Source of the DNA: Secundilactobacillus silagincola
Lineage (GTDB): Bacteria; Bacillota; Bacilli; Lactobacillales; Lactobacillaceae
Direction of reading: 5' to 3'
Length of the DNA stretch: 64,000 nucleotides
Assembly: GCF_002583405.1 (NCBI RefSeq)
Contig: NZ_BCMJ01000002.1
Span: 62,001-126,000 of the forward strand
The first letter of the stretch is position 1; each line of letters begins with the position of its first letter. The notes below the pieces were generated by a model. It saw only the letters and a list, made by a program, of their open reading frames with translations, ran no database searches and was not told the DNA's origin. The translations under genes were made by a program, and so were the position numbers. Shown here one piece after another: positions 55,234 to 64,000 of this stretch.

Positions 55234-56244
55234 TTACTTTTTAACGGCGATTGCTGAAACCTTGGGTAACTGATCAACAAACTGAAGGTAAGCTGCCTCT
55301 TCCGTGGTTTGCTGAATCGAGGCGGTTTCCGTTGTCACGTTAGCGTTATGAAGTTCTGCTTCATCAACGTCAATGAGGTGGGTCTCGGTGGCGTTACCCG
55401 TTAAATCGATCCAGTAGCGGTCATCGGCTTGGTGAACCTGAGTCTTAACTAAACCACCTGGATTGTAGACGGTGATTGTATGGTCAAATTCACCTAGATT
55501 AGGATGAACCATGGCAAACGCTAGACTAGTAGCTGACATACCGGTTCCACAGGCATTAGTAAAGCCAACGCCACGCTCATAGGTGCGAACAAATAACTGA
55601 TTCTTCCCTAAGATTTGAGCGAAACTAACATTTACGCCATCAGGGAAATAGTCGTTGACGCCGTTTAAACGAGCGCCTAATTCACCTAAAACGTCACTAT
55701 TCATGGTGGCTTCATCCACAAAACTGATCAGATGCGGATTAGGAACAGCGATGGCAGTGAAGTTTAATCCTGGCGCAAGTGCTGGTACTGGTTGGTCGAT
55801 TAAGGCATCGTTACCCAAGTTGGTGAATGGAAAATCCGCTGGTTTGAACCGTACAGGAGAAATTTCCACGCTAAAAGCAGGTACTTCTGGCGCTAAGTCG
55901 TTTTGACGGCTAACTTGTAGATCAGCTGTTAGTGTTTCAACTTTAAACTGATTGGCATGGTTCTTTTCAGCCAGGTAACGTGAAACAGTTCGTAAACCAT
56001 TACCGCACATTGAAGCTTCGCTGCCATCGGCGTTGATCACACGCATTTGACCCAAAACGTTTTCGTGTGACGATGAGTTGACCACTAGTACGCCGTCAGC
56101 ACCGTCTAAAATACCCGTTTGGGGATTGGTAATCTGCTGAGCTAATGCGGTTAATTCAGCATCATTGAGCTGTTGGTCCAGGGTCGTTTGATCCAGTAAG
56201 AAAAAGTGATTTTCAGAACCGTGAACTTTTCGTAATTGCACCAT
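55234..56244 (-). CDS. dapF: diaminopimelate epimerase DapF
   Basis: 336 residues, longer than typical (about 275) by a C-terminal tail of ~50 residues. The catalytic cysteines are in MCGNGLR and NACGTGMSAT. It converts LL- to meso-DAP, needed for peptidoglycan and lysine. It follows lysC by 77 bases, without a clear terminator between, so the two probably form an operon. Confidence 0.93.
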   Translation of the reverse strand: MVQLRKVHGSENHFFLLDQTTLDQQLNDAELTALAQQITNPQTGILDGADGVLVVNSSSHENVLGQMRVINADGSEASMCGNGLRTVSRYLAEKNHANQFKVETLTADLQVSRQNDLAPEVPAFSVEISPVRFKPADFPFTNLGNDALIDQPVPALAPGLNFTAIAVPNPHLISFVDEATMNSDVLGELGARLNGVNDYFPDGVNVSFAQILGKNQLFVRTYERGVGFTNACGTGMSATSLAFAMVHPNLGEFDHTITVYNPGGLVKTQVHQADDRYWIDLTGNATETHLIDVDEAELHNANVTTETASIQQTTEEAAYLQFVDQLPKVSAIAVKK

Positions 56245-56321
56245 AGTTTTTTACTCCTTATTTTTGCAGATAATCGTGTGGTTATTGTATCAGTCTTCAG
56301 TCAAAAAGTCTCTTGATTAAA

Positions 56322-57701
56322 TCAATTTTTAACGGGTTCACTACTGAAAAAAGCATTATAGATCGACTTAACAGCTTCTTCCGCGTCTGCGCGACGGGTA
56401 CCTAACATAATTGAGATGCGAGAAGCACCTTGGTTGATCATATGGACACCGATATCATGCTGAGCAAGTGGCTGAATGATTTGTTCAATGACACCCACTT
56501 TATTACGCATTCCTTCGCCGACCACCATGATGATAGCATAATCGTCAATCCACTCTAATGTATCGGGTTGGAGAACTTCGCGGATATCGTGGCACATGTT
56601 GTGGATGGTATCTTCATCAAACTGGGTTTTATCGAAAATAACGGTCAAGTCATCGATTCCAGAAGGCATATGTTCGTATGAGACGTTATATTTTTTGAAT
56701 ACTTGAAGTAATTTCAGAGTGAAACCAACTTCTTTGTTCAACAGGTAACGGTGCAAATATAGTGCAGCAAAGCGAGTAGAACTAGCGACACCAGTAATGG
56801 TTTGAGCTGGCTTGAAGTCCTTTTCTGGTACGATCAGTGTACCGGGTAGGTCTGGACGATTCGTATTTTTCACGTTAATGGGAATCTCGCCTTGAATAGC
56901 TGGAATAATGGCTTCATCGTGGAATACGGAAAAACCAGCGTATGACAGTTCTCGCATTTCCCGGTAGGTCATTCGGTGAATCGCCAGCGGATGATCGACT
57001 AGCTTAGGATTAGCAGCGTAGATAGCATCCACATCGGTGAAGTTTTCGTACAGATCAGCCTTTAAACCACGGGCGACGATGGCACCAGTGATGTCGGATC
57101 CGCCCCGTGAAAAAGTGGCAATCTGACCATTAGGGGTAAAACCGAAAAAGCCTGGGAAGACCAAGATAGTATCATCCACGTCAATGTGAGCTAAATGTGT
57201 GTAGGTTTCTGGTAGTACCGTGGCGTTATTGGGTTCATCACTAACAATGATGCCAGCTTCTTTAGGGTCGACAAAGCGGGCTTTGAGGCCTAAATGAGTC
57301 ATAACGGTTGCCATTAAACGGGCATTCAAGCGTTCACCATGAGCTTTAAACGCGGCCATTAAGTAGTCGTCATCAGGATAATCGGTCGTGGGTAACTCGC
57401 TTAAGGCGTGCCAAATAGGCGCAAGTGCATCTTCAGTTAAACCAAAGTAGTCACCAATTGATTGATAACGGCTAAAAATTTGGTTAAAAATTTTACTGGT
57501 GTCTGCATGTTTAATCGTTAATTGTGCATATTTAATAAGCAGATCCGTGACCTTAATGTCACCATCATGACGTTTTCCTGGTGCTGAGGTAATAATGACC
57601 TGACGTTCAGGATCGGCTTTCATAATCGAAATTACTTTTTCAAATTGGGGTCCGTCGGCTAACGAACTGCCACCAAACTTAACGACTTTCACATCTAACA
57701 C
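56322..57701 (-). CDS. lysC: aspartate kinase
   Basis: 459 residues. VVKFGGSSLAD at the N-terminus and FSRGGSDITGAIVA form the kinase site; two C-terminal ACT domains (about 310-450) give feedback sensing. This is the long, monofunctional form. Its leader shows no lysine riboswitch, unlike the divergent lysA operon, so control may be only at the enzyme level or by other means. The start follows AAGGAG. Confidence 0.94.
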   Translation of the reverse strand: MLDVKVVKFGGSSLADGPQFEKVISIMKADPERQVIITSAPGKRHDGDIKVTDLLIKYAQLTIKHADTSKIFNQIFSRYQSIGDYFGLTEDALAPIWHALSELPTTDYPDDDYLMAAFKAHGERLNARLMATVMTHLGLKARFVDPKEAGIIVSDEPNNATVLPETYTHLAHIDVDDTILVFPGFFGFTPNGQIATFSRGGSDITGAIVARGLKADLYENFTDVDAIYAANPKLVDHPLAIHRMTYREMRELSYAGFSVFHDEAIIPAIQGEIPINVKNTNRPDLPGTLIVPEKDFKPAQTITGVASSTRFAALYLHRYLLNKEVGFTLKLLQVFKKYNVSYEHMPSGIDDLTVIFDKTQFDEDTIHNMCHDIREVLQPDTLEWIDDYAIIMVVGEGMRNKVGVIEQIIQPLAQHDIGVHMINQGASRISIMLGTRRADAEEAVKSIYNAFFSSEPVKN

Positions 57702-57748
57702 TCCTTGTCCGTTCTGCTTTTATCAGAAACGGTTAATAATTACATTGA

Positions 57749-57776
57749 ATTCTAACAGTTTATTTTTCTTTGGCAA
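57749..57776 (-). promoter_or_regulatory. lysC promoter
   Basis: TTGCCA (57776-57771) and TAGAAT (57754-57749) are 16 bases apart, giving a short 5' UTR of about 40 bases. Confidence 0.65.
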
Positions 57777-57893
57777 ATTTTTTTTGATGGAAATGGGGGT
57801 GCTTTTGTGGGGCAATAGTAGGATGTGAATTTTTTTTGGATTAAGTTTTTTGGGGGGATGGAAGTGGCTGGAAAGGCTGTTTACTCTTACATC

Positions 57894-58013
57894 GCCTAAT
57901 TGGGCTACACCGAGCAGAGACTTGCACCTAAGGGCACTCAGACACAAATCCAAACCCGGGATTTTTGCCCGAGTGCCCTTAGGCTCCAGTCTCTAACCGC
58001 TCGTTTCCACACC
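57894..58013. repeat. family B palindrome (copy B5)
   Basis: Pairs CGAGC/GCTCG, AGAGACT/AGTCTCT, CCTAAGGGCACTC/GAGTGCCCTTAGG, with tip AAATCC-AAACCCG-GGATTT. It is in tandem with B6 and upstream of the lysine riboswitch. Confidence 0.85.
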
Positions 58014-58144
58014 TTTTTTTAATTGGGTTCCACCGAGCAGAGAGCTGCATGTAAGCAGATAAGGCTAATAATCCAAGCCCGGGATTTTTAGCCTTATCCA
58101 CTTACACTCCGCTCTCTAACCGCTCGTTTCCACACCTTTTTTTA
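58014..58144. repeat. family B palindrome (copy B6)
   Basis: Pairs CGAGC/GCTCG, AGAGAGC/GCTCTCT, GTAAG/CTTAC, GATAAGGCTAA/TTAGCCTTATC, with tip AATCC-AAGCCCG-GGATT. Both ends lie in T-runs (CACACCTTTTTTTAAT). It stands just before the promoter region of the lysA operon. Confidence 0.85.
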
Positions 58145-58189
58145 ATAACCCCTTGACTATCTTAGAAAACAATTATAAACTTTGATTAA

Positions 58190-58433
58190 ATCGAAGAGGT
58201 TGCAACCGACATTAGTCAGTTCACTCAGTCACTGTTATGACTAAGAGGTGAACCAAAAGGGGACGTTGCCGAAGCGCTGAATGTTGCAGCATTCAGTTCG
58301 CTGGGACGTGATTCAATAAATCACGGACTGTCGCAGATATAACGTCTGCGGAGCGCTATCGAAATTGAGTCCATAATGAATAAGTCATTAACTGTGGGGT
58401 CCTTTTGTTTAGCGTAAACAAAAGGACCCTTTT
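58190..58433 (+). promoter_or_regulatory. lysine riboswitch (L-box) of the lysA-dap operon
   Basis: Conserved L-box features are seen in order: GAAGAGGTTGCA (58193-58204), AAGAGGTGAACC, AAAGGGGACGTTGCCGAAG (58256-58274), GCTGGGACG, GGACTGTCGCAG and GCGGAGCGCTATC. The expression platform is a terminator, GGGTCCTTTTGTTTA pairing with its complement at 58397-58429, followed by TTTT. TTGACT at 58153-58158 with TATAAA at 58174 is the likely promoter. Lysine would favour termination. Confidence 0.93.
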
Positions 58434-58465
58434 CGTATAATCTATTATCTACCGGAGGGCATAAC

Positions 58466-59782
58466 ATGAGTGAGCAATTGACAAACGAACAGATCAACGA
58501 AGCAGGACATTTAACCATCGGTGGTGTCGATGCGGATGAATTAGCAACGAAGTACCAAACACCGCTAGCAGTTTACGATGTTTCTAAGATTCGTGATCAG
58601 ATTCGACGTTTCAAATCAGTTTTTGAAGCAAACGGCGTGGACTACGCAGTTAGCTATGCCAGCAAAGCCTTTGCCGCGATTGCTATGTTCCAAGTGATTG
58701 ACCAAGAACAGGGGCACATTGATGTAGTTTCCGGCGGTGAACTTTACACGGCCCTTCAGGCTGGGTTCCCAATGGCCCGTGTGAGCTTCCACGGTAATAA
58801 CAAATCACGCGAAGAATTGGAAATGGCCGTTAAAAACCACGTGGGTGTCATTGTTTTAGATAACTTCCATGAAATTGAATTATTGGATCAAGTCCTTAAA
58901 GAACAGGACGCCAGTTCAGCAGTGATGCTCAGAATTACGCCGGGGATTTCAGCACATACCCACGAATACATTTCCACTGGTCAAGAGGACAGTAAGTTTG
59001 GCTTTGACTTGAAGTCAGGCCAAGCTGATGAAGCACTTCAAGAAGTTTTAGCGAACGAACGGATGAATATGTTAGGGATTCATGCCCATATTGGTTCTCA
59101 AATTTTTGAACTCAACGGGTTCCAAATGGCAGCGAAAAAGTTAGTTGAAATTGCAGCTAACTGGCACGATCAATACCAATATCAACCAGAGGTCATCAAC
59201 GTTGGTGGTGGTTTCGGTATTCAATATACCAAGGATGATCATCCATTAGCTCCTGAAGATTTCGTGGATGCTATCGTTAAGACCATCAAGCAAAGTGCAG
59301 CAGATCAAAACCTGGACATGCCAGCTGTTTGGATCGAACCTGGTCGTTCAATTGCTGGCCCAGCCGGTTATAACTTATATACCATCGGCTCTCGTAAGGA
59401 TGTGCCCGGCTTAACTTCGTATGTCACTGTAGATGGTGGTATGGGTGATAACATTCGACCAGCACTTTATCAAGCAGAGTATGAAGCGCTTTTGGTTGAT
59501 CAGCCAACTGCAAAGCCAACTGAAACGGTGCACATTGCTGGTAAGTATTGCGAATCAGGCGATATCTTGATTGACCAGCAGCCGTTACCAGCAAGCAAGC
59601 CAGGTGACGTTCTCGCTATCTTGGATACTGGGGCATACGGATACTCCATGGCTTCCAACTATAACCGTAATCCAAGACCAGCCGTTGTCTTCGTGGAAAA
59701 TGGTGAATCAACGCTGGTAGTTAAACGTGAAACGTACGCTGATTTGACGCGGTTAGATCAACCATTACCTGAATCATTTTAA
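58466..59782 (+). CDS. lysA: diaminopimelate decarboxylase LysA
   Basis: 438 residues. The PLP-lysine is in YASKAFAAIAM, HIGSQIF and GGGFGIQ form the barrel core, EPGRSIAGPAG the phosphate loop, and CESGD the dimer-interface Cys. It makes lysine from meso-DAP. It is first in the operon directly under the riboswitch. GGAGG precedes the ATG. Confidence 0.96.
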   Translation: MSEQLTNEQINEAGHLTIGGVDADELATKYQTPLAVYDVSKIRDQIRRFKSVFEANGVDYAVSYASKAFAAIAMFQVIDQEQGHIDVVSGGELYTALQAGFPMARVSFHGNNKSREELEMAVKNHVGVIVLDNFHEIELLDQVLKEQDASSAVMLRITPGISAHTHEYISTGQEDSKFGFDLKSGQADEALQEVLANERMNMLGIHAHIGSQIFELNGFQMAAKKLVEIAANWHDQYQYQPEVINVGGGFGIQYTKDDHPLAPEDFVDAIVKTIKQSAADQNLDMPAVWIEPGRSIAGPAGYNLYTIGSRKDVPGLTSYVTVDGGMGDNIRPALYQAEYEALLVDQPTAKPTETVHIAGKYCESGDILIDQQPLPASKPGDVLAILDTGAYGYSMASNYNRNPRPAVVFVENGESTLVVKRETYADLTRLDQPLPESF

Positions 59783-59830
59783 AGAAAAACTTCCTATTTA
59801 TAACTAATTTAAGAGAGATGAGGTTATCAC

Positions 59831-60541
59831 ATGGCACAATTAGACGCACAAGAAATTATTGATTACATTGGTAATGCACCAAAGAAGACCCCGGTTAAGG
59901 TTTATATTAAGGGTAATTTGGCTGATTTAAATGTTCCAGATAGCATTAAAGCCTTCATTGAAACTAAGACTGGCGTGCTGTTCGGTGACTGGTCGGATGT
60001 CAAAACTTTCCTTGACCAGCATCAAGCTGAAATTACGGATACGGAAATTGAAAACCAGACCCGTAATTCCGCTGTACCGTTGTTGGACATGAAAGAAATT
60101 AACGCTCGAATTGAACCAGGTGCCATTATTCGCGATCAAGTTTTGATTGGTAATAATGCCGTGATCATGATGGGTGCAACTATCAATATTGGTGCTGAAA
60201 TTGGTGATGAGTCCATGATTGATATGGGTGCGGTTCTTGGTGGCCGAGCGATTGTTGGAAAACATTCTCACATTGGTGCCGGTACCGTTTTGGCAGGCGT
60301 CGTTGAACCTGCATCTGCTGAACCGGTCCGTGTTGACGATAACGTCCTGATCGGTGCCAACGCCGTGGTGATTGAAGGCGTGCACGTTGGTGAAGGTGCG
60401 GTGGTTGCAGCTGGCGCTGTGGTGACTAAAGACGTTGCACCGCATACCATGGTGGCTGGTGTACCAGCTAAGTTTATCAAGAACGTTGATCAGAAGACCG
60501 AATCGAAGACCGGTCTTGAAGACGATTTAAGAAAGTTGTGA
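59831..60541 (+). CDS. dapH: tetrahydrodipicolinate N-acetyltransferase DapH
   Basis: 236 residues. The N-terminal ~90 residues form a mixed domain, followed by hexapeptide repeats ([21 protein letters not shown], then [20 protein letters not shown] and so on). It starts the acetylase branch of DAP synthesis. Similar in architecture to the transferase at 24597 but longer and in pathway context. Confidence 0.95.
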   Translation: MAQLDAQEIIDYIGNAPKKTPVKVYIKGNLADLNVPDSIKAFIETKTGVLFGDWSDVKTFLDQHQAEITDTEIENQTRNSAVPLLDMKEINARIEPGAIIRDQVLIGNNAVIMMGATINIGAEIGDESMIDMGAVLGGRAIVGKHSHIGAGTVLAGVVEPASAEPVRVDDNVLIGANAVVIEGVHVGEGAVVAAGAVVTKDVAPHTMVAGVPAKFIKNVDQKTESKTGLEDDLRKL

Positions 60542-60545
60542 TGAG

Positions 60546-61697
60546 ATGGCAGTTTTAACGGAAGATGCGTTAATCAAAATTCGTCGCGACTTGCATCAGA
60601 TTCCTGAGTTGGCGTTAAACGAAGTGCAGACGGCAGCTTATCTGGAAAAAGTGATTACCAGTTTTAATCAGACCCATTTGGAAATTCGAAAGATTCCTGA
60701 TTTGCCAACGGCACTGTTAGTACGAATTGAAGGCAGCGCACCAAAACGGACCCTGGGTTACCGAACTGACATTGACGCGTTGCCGGTTACTGAAGAAACG
60801 GGTCTCCCATTTGCTTCCAAGCATCCCGGTGTCATGCACGCGTGTGGGCACGATATTCACATGACGGTGGCGTTAGGTGTTTTGAGTTACTTTGCTGAAC
60901 ATCAGCCGACTGACAACATGATTTTCTTCTTCCAGCCAGCTGAAGAAAGTGAAAATGGCGGCAAGCTAGCCTATGAACTAGGGGTATTCAAAGGTCAGTG
61001 GCGACCCGATGAATTTTATGGGTTGCATGACAATCCGGACTTACCGGCTGGCGCGATTGGCTGCCGAATGGGAACTTTATTTGCTGGTACTACGGAAGTG
61101 AATATTGACCTTGAAGGTAAGGGCGGTCATGCTGCTTATCCGCAAGATGCTAATGATATGGTGGTGGCAGCAGCGGCTTTGATCAGCCAAGCTCAAACCA
61201 TCATTTCCCGCAGCATTGACCCCATCGAGGGCGGTGTGATTACACTAGGTAAACTGGAAGCTGGTACGATTCGTAACGTGATTGCCGGTCACGCCCACAT
61301 CGAAGGGACGATTCGTGGGTTGACGCAAGTCATGATCAAGCGTATTGACCAGCGTTTGCAAGACGTTGGTGAAGGGATTGCCAGAAGTTTTAACGCCAAG
61401 GTGACCGTGGGTTTGAATCAGGGCGGTTATCTACCGGTTGAAAATAATCCGGAACTGACCAAACGCTTCATTAAATATATGAAGGGAAATCCCGATGTTA
61501 ACTTTGTCGAAACCGAACCTGCCATGACGGGTGAGGATTTTGGTTACTTGCTTTCCAAGATTCCTGGCACGATGTTCTGGCTGGGGGTTGAAGACGACTC
61601 ACAGTTGCATTCAGCAACACTGAGTCCTAAAGAATCATCTATTGAAGCAGGTGTTAACGCCATTACCGGCTTTATGACCGCTAGAATGGCTGAATAA
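60546..61697 (+). CDS. N-acetyldiaminopimelate deacetylase (M20 family)
   Basis: 383 residues. Metal-binding MHACGHDIHM and FFQPAEESENGG are intact, with the terminal TGEDFGYLL loop. It removes acetyl from N-acetyl-LL-DAP. It follows dapH by 4 bases. This function is often annotated dapL or ykuR. Confidence 0.93.
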   Translation: MAVLTEDALIKIRRDLHQIPELALNEVQTAAYLEKVITSFNQTHLEIRKIPDLPTALLVRIEGSAPKRTLGYRTDIDALPVTEETGLPFASKHPGVMHACGHDIHMTVALGVLSYFAEHQPTDNMIFFFQPAEESENGGKLAYELGVFKGQWRPDEFYGLHDNPDLPAGAIGCRMGTLFAGTTEVNIDLEGKGGHAAYPQDANDMVVAAAALISQAQTIISRSIDPIEGGVITLGKLEAGTIRNVIAGHAHIEGTIRGLTQVMIKRIDQRLQDVGEGIARSFNAKVTVGLNQGGYLPVENNPELTKRFIKYMKGNPDVNFVETEPAMTGEDFGYLLSKIPGTMFWLGVEDDSQLHSATLSPKESSIEAGVNAITGFMTARMAE

Positions 61698-61739
61698 TTA
61701 GACTGTAATCTGAATTGCTCAATAAAAAGGAGAACTATT

Positions 61740-62636
61740 ATGACAACACTAGATAACGTAGATTTGATGACCGCGATTATTACCCCATTTGATGAAAACG
61801 ACAACATTAACTATGATGCGTTGGAAAAGTTGACTAATCACTTGATTGATACTGGCAGCAAGGGCTTTGTTATCGGTGGGACGACTGGTGAAACACCGAC
61901 GTTGACTCACGATGAAAAGATTGAATTATACACCCGTTTCGGTCAAATTATTGGTGGTCGTGTGCCCGTTATTGCCGGCACTGGTAGCAACAATACCCGT
62001 GAAACCGCAGCCTTAACCAAGGAAGTCAGCGAAATCCAAGGTGTCGATTACGAACTCGTCGTGGTACCTTACTACAACAAGCCAAGTCAACGCGGGATGA
62101 TTGCTCACTTTACAGCAGTTGCAGATGCAGCTGAAAAGCCAATCATCATTTACAACATTCCTGGCCGTACTGGTGTAACCATGGCCAACGAAACGGTTGT
62201 AACATTGTCTCAGAACCCTAAGATTGCAGGTGTTAAGCAATGTACGTCAATTGAAGATATCGAATTTTTAGTTGAACACACCCCCGATGATTTCTATGTT
62301 TACAGTGGTGAAGATGCTCAGGCACTGTCTGCTCGCGTGGTTGGCGGTGCTGGTGTGATCTCCGTTGCGTCACACATCTACGGTGATCAGATTCGGGCAA
62401 TGTACGATGCACTCTACGCTGGTGATTTGACTAAGGCTGGCGGTTTGAAGCGTCAATTAACACCAAAGATGGCCGCACTGTTCATGTTCCCATCACCATC
62501 ACCCGTTAAGGCAGTTTTGAATGCCCAAGGCTATGGCGTTGGCGATTGCCGCTTACCAATTCAATCATTGAATGAGGAAGAATCTCGTCAATTAGCAGTG
62601 GCGTTAGGTATGGATGAAGACGCATTAGTAAAATAA
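61740..62636 (+). CDS. dapA: 4-hydroxy-tetrahydrodipicolinate synthase DapA
   Basis: 298 residues, a (beta/alpha)8 barrel. [19 protein letters not shown] (catalytic Tyr) and AGVKQCTS (Schiff-base Lys) are intact. It condenses pyruvate with aspartate semialdehyde. Confidence 0.97.
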   Translation: MTTLDNVDLMTAIITPFDENDNINYDALEKLTNHLIDTGSKGFVIGGTTGETPTLTHDEKIELYTRFGQIIGGRVPVIAGTGSNNTRETAALTKEVSEIQGVDYELVVVPYYNKPSQRGMIAHFTAVADAAEKPIIIYNIPGRTGVTMANETVVTLSQNPKIAGVKQCTSIEDIEFLVEHTPDDFYVYSGEDAQALSARVVGGAGVISVASHIYGDQIRAMYDALYAGDLTKAGGLKRQLTPKMAALFMFPSPSPVKAVLNAQGYGVGDCRLPIQSLNEEESRQLAVALGMDEDALVK

Positions 62637-62666
62637 TAAGTGTGGTAGAACAAGGAGTTTTTTAAA

Positions 62667-63446
62667 ATGATAAAAGTGTTAATTGCCGGTTTTACCGGTG
62701 CCATGGGTCAAAAAGCGGTTCACCTAGTTCAAGAAAGTGACGGTTATGAATTAGTCGCTGGTTTCGCTGCTGATGTGACTTCCAAGGATCCTAAGGACTA
62801 TGATTTGCCAGCCGGGGTTGCCATCTATGGTGATTTGAACGAGATTCAAACCGATGCTGACATTTGGATCGACTTTACATTACCAAGCGCGGTATACGCC
62901 AACACCAAATTTGCGATTGAACACGGGATTCACCCCGTTATCGGGACAACTGGATTAACGGATGATCAAGTAAGTGAATTGCAGGAGTTAGCTAATGCTA
63001 AGCATTTAGGTGGTTTGGTCGCACCTAACTTTGGTATGTCAGCTGTGTTATTGATGAAGTTTGCCAAGGAAGCAGCCAAGTACTTCCCAGACGTTGAAAT
63101 CATTGAAATGCACCATGACAACAAAGCGGATGCGCCATCAGGAACGGCTCTAAGCACAGCTAAACTGATCGATGAAGTTCGCCCAGAACATGAACAGGGA
63201 AATCCTAACGAAACAGAGAGTTTGTCAGGTGTCCGTGGTGGTGATTATCACGGGATCCATATTCATGCGGTTCGCTTACCCGGTTACGTTGCTCATGAAC
63301 AAGTTTTGTTTGGCGGCCCAGGTGAAGCATTAACCATTCGCCAAGATTCCTTTGACCGTCAATCCTTCATGACCGGCGTTAAGGTCGCCATGGATCACGT
63401 CCTCGACTTGAAACAGTTAGTTGTTGGACTTGAAAACGTACTTTAA
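62667..63446 (+). CDS. dapB: 4-hydroxy-tetrahydrodipicolinate reductase DapB
   Basis: 259 residues. [11 protein letters not shown] binds NAD(P)H, and [16 protein letters not shown] is the substrate motif with the catalytic His-His and Lys. Follows dapA by 30 bases with its own AAGGAG. Confidence 0.97.
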   Translation: MIKVLIAGFTGAMGQKAVHLVQESDGYELVAGFAADVTSKDPKDYDLPAGVAIYGDLNEIQTDADIWIDFTLPSAVYANTKFAIEHGIHPVIGTTGLTDDQVSELQELANAKHLGGLVAPNFGMSAVLLMKFAKEAAKYFPDVEIIEMHHDNKADAPSGTALSTAKLIDEVRPEHEQGNPNETESLSGVRGGDYHGIHIHAVRLPGYVAHEQVLFGGPGEALTIRQDSFDRQSFMTGVKVAMDHVLDLKQLVVGLENVL

Positions 63447-63470
63447 TTAATAAAAAAATGGAGTGACATT

Positions 63471-64000
63471 ATGCCTCAATTAGCTAGTGATTTAAGTCAG
63501 CAAGTCAATCAAAGATTAAACCAAGTTGGACCTTCCGGCATTCGGGAAGTTGCCCAAAAATTCTCAACCATTCCAGGACTCATTCAACTCACCCTGGGAG
63601 AACCAGATATGGACGTTCCGGAACACGTTAAGCAAGCAGCCATTAAGAGCATTCAAGACAATGATTCACATTACTCGCCACAGAAGGGGACCATGTATCT
63701 GCGGGAAGGTATTCATCATTATCTGATGGCAAGTCAGGGTTTGGATTACGATCCCAATACTGAAATTATTGCAACTGTAGGGGCCACTGAAGCCGTTTGT
63801 GCCTCACTGTTCACCATTTTAAATCCTGGTGACAAAGTGGTGATCCCGACACCAGCGTTTGCCCTGTACTTCCCGCTAGTGACGATTGCTGGAGCAACCA
63901 CGGTTCAAGTTGATACCTCGGACAGTGACTTTGTTTTGACACCAGAGCGGTTGGAAAAAGTGCTGGATCAAGAAGGTGATTCAGTGAAAGCTGTTTTACT
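63471..64000 (+). CDS. class I/II aminotransferase, probably N-acetyl-LL-DAP aminotransferase; cut by window edge
   Basis: The first 176 residues are visible. LTLGEPDMDVPEHVKQAAI and VGATEAVCASLFTILNPGDKV are typical of the PatA group. It follows dapB by 24 bases in the same operon, and the acetylase branch needs an aminotransferase between DapH and the deacetylase. It is a close relative of the aminotransferase at 34829 by motif. Confidence 0.88.
   Translation, partial: MPQLASDLSQQVNQRLNQVGPSGIREVAQKFSTIPGLIQLTLGEPDMDVPEHVKQAAIKSIQDNDSHYSPQKGTMYLREGIHHYLMASQGLDYDPNTEIIATVGATEAVCASLFTILNPGDKVVIPTPAFALYFPLVTIAGATTVQVDTSDSDFVLTPERLEKVLDQEGDSVKAVL

Noticed and set aside
57702-57770. Lysine riboswitch before lysC
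   Set aside because: The leader is only about 40 bases and has no L-box elements.
57723-57953. 76-codon open frame on the minus strand
   Set aside because: It overlaps the lysC promoter and repeat B5, has no ribosome site, and its composition follows the local A/T and G runs.
59927-60480. Long minus-strand frames inside dapH
   Set aside because: Shadow frames of the hexapeptide-repeat codons.

Overview
The window is ordinary chromosome of a low-GC Gram-positive bacterium, almost certainly a member of the Lactobacillaceae. The evidence is tandem pstB genes, luxS, a short-form HisG with a separate HisZ, T-box and L-box control, an acetylase-branch diaminopimelate operon, a Mga-like regulator next to a MucBP-like surface protein, and AGGAGG-type ribosome binding sites throughout. 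I cannot name the species. No phage, plasmid or complete insertion sequence is visible.

Layout. 1-2.5 kb: a cut histidine phosphatase, a nitrilase-family amidohydrolase, luxS, and a cold-shock gene. 2.8-8.8 kb: the leftward pstS-C-A-B-B-phoU phosphate operon, with four 11-bp-spaced Pho boxes, divergent from an orphan response regulator whose receiver domain looks degenerate. 8.8-11.2 kb: NUDIX hydrolase, C39-like and P1-family peptidases. 11.4-20.2 kb: hisJ, then a T-box-controlled hisZGDBHAFIEC operon. 20.3-28.7 kb: an AraC regulator, a PfoR-type PTS-like membrane protein, DedA, a PGDH-like paralogue, a hexapeptide acetyltransferase, an orphan EIIA, an NCS2 permease, and a deoxyribosyltransferase. 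29-33 kb: a secreted metalloprotease, ackA, and an mhqD/mhqO-like pair. 33.3-38.7 kb: a GH25 lysozyme, an aminotransferase plus 2-hydroxyacid dehydrogenase operon, an esterase, and two small genes. 38.8-42.1 kb: the surface protein and Mga-like regulator. 42.8-46.7 kb: serA-serC with a divergent phosphatase. 47-52 kb: carAB. 52.6-55.2 kb: small genes, a GcvH-like protein and LplA. 55.2-64 kb: lysC-dapF, divergent from a lysine-riboswitch operon lysA-dapH-deacetylase-dapA-dapB-aminotransferase.

The most notable discovery is regulatory. Two amino-acid operons carry what read as ribosome-mediated (leader-peptide) attenuators rather than T-boxes. The aminotransferase operon is preceded by a 21-codon ORF with a Phe/Tyr/Trp run. 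serC-serA is preceded by a 20-codon ORF with clustered Ser codons. In both, five mutually competing segments (1:2, 2:3, 3:4 antiterminator, 4:5 terminator) follow, and segment 1 overlaps the leader stop codon. The logic fits: a ribosome stalled on the regulatory codons leaves segment 1 free and favours antitermination, while a ribosome at the stop codon masks it and favours termination. Within 64 kb the bacterium thus uses T-box (His), L-box (Lys) and leader-peptide (Ser, aromatic) control side by side.

Two families of intergenic palindromes are also scattered through the window. One has conserved ends and a variable central stem. The other has roughly 115-125-bp units, twice in tandem, in which at least two stems change sequence but keep pairing. 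Both deserve genome-wide comparison.
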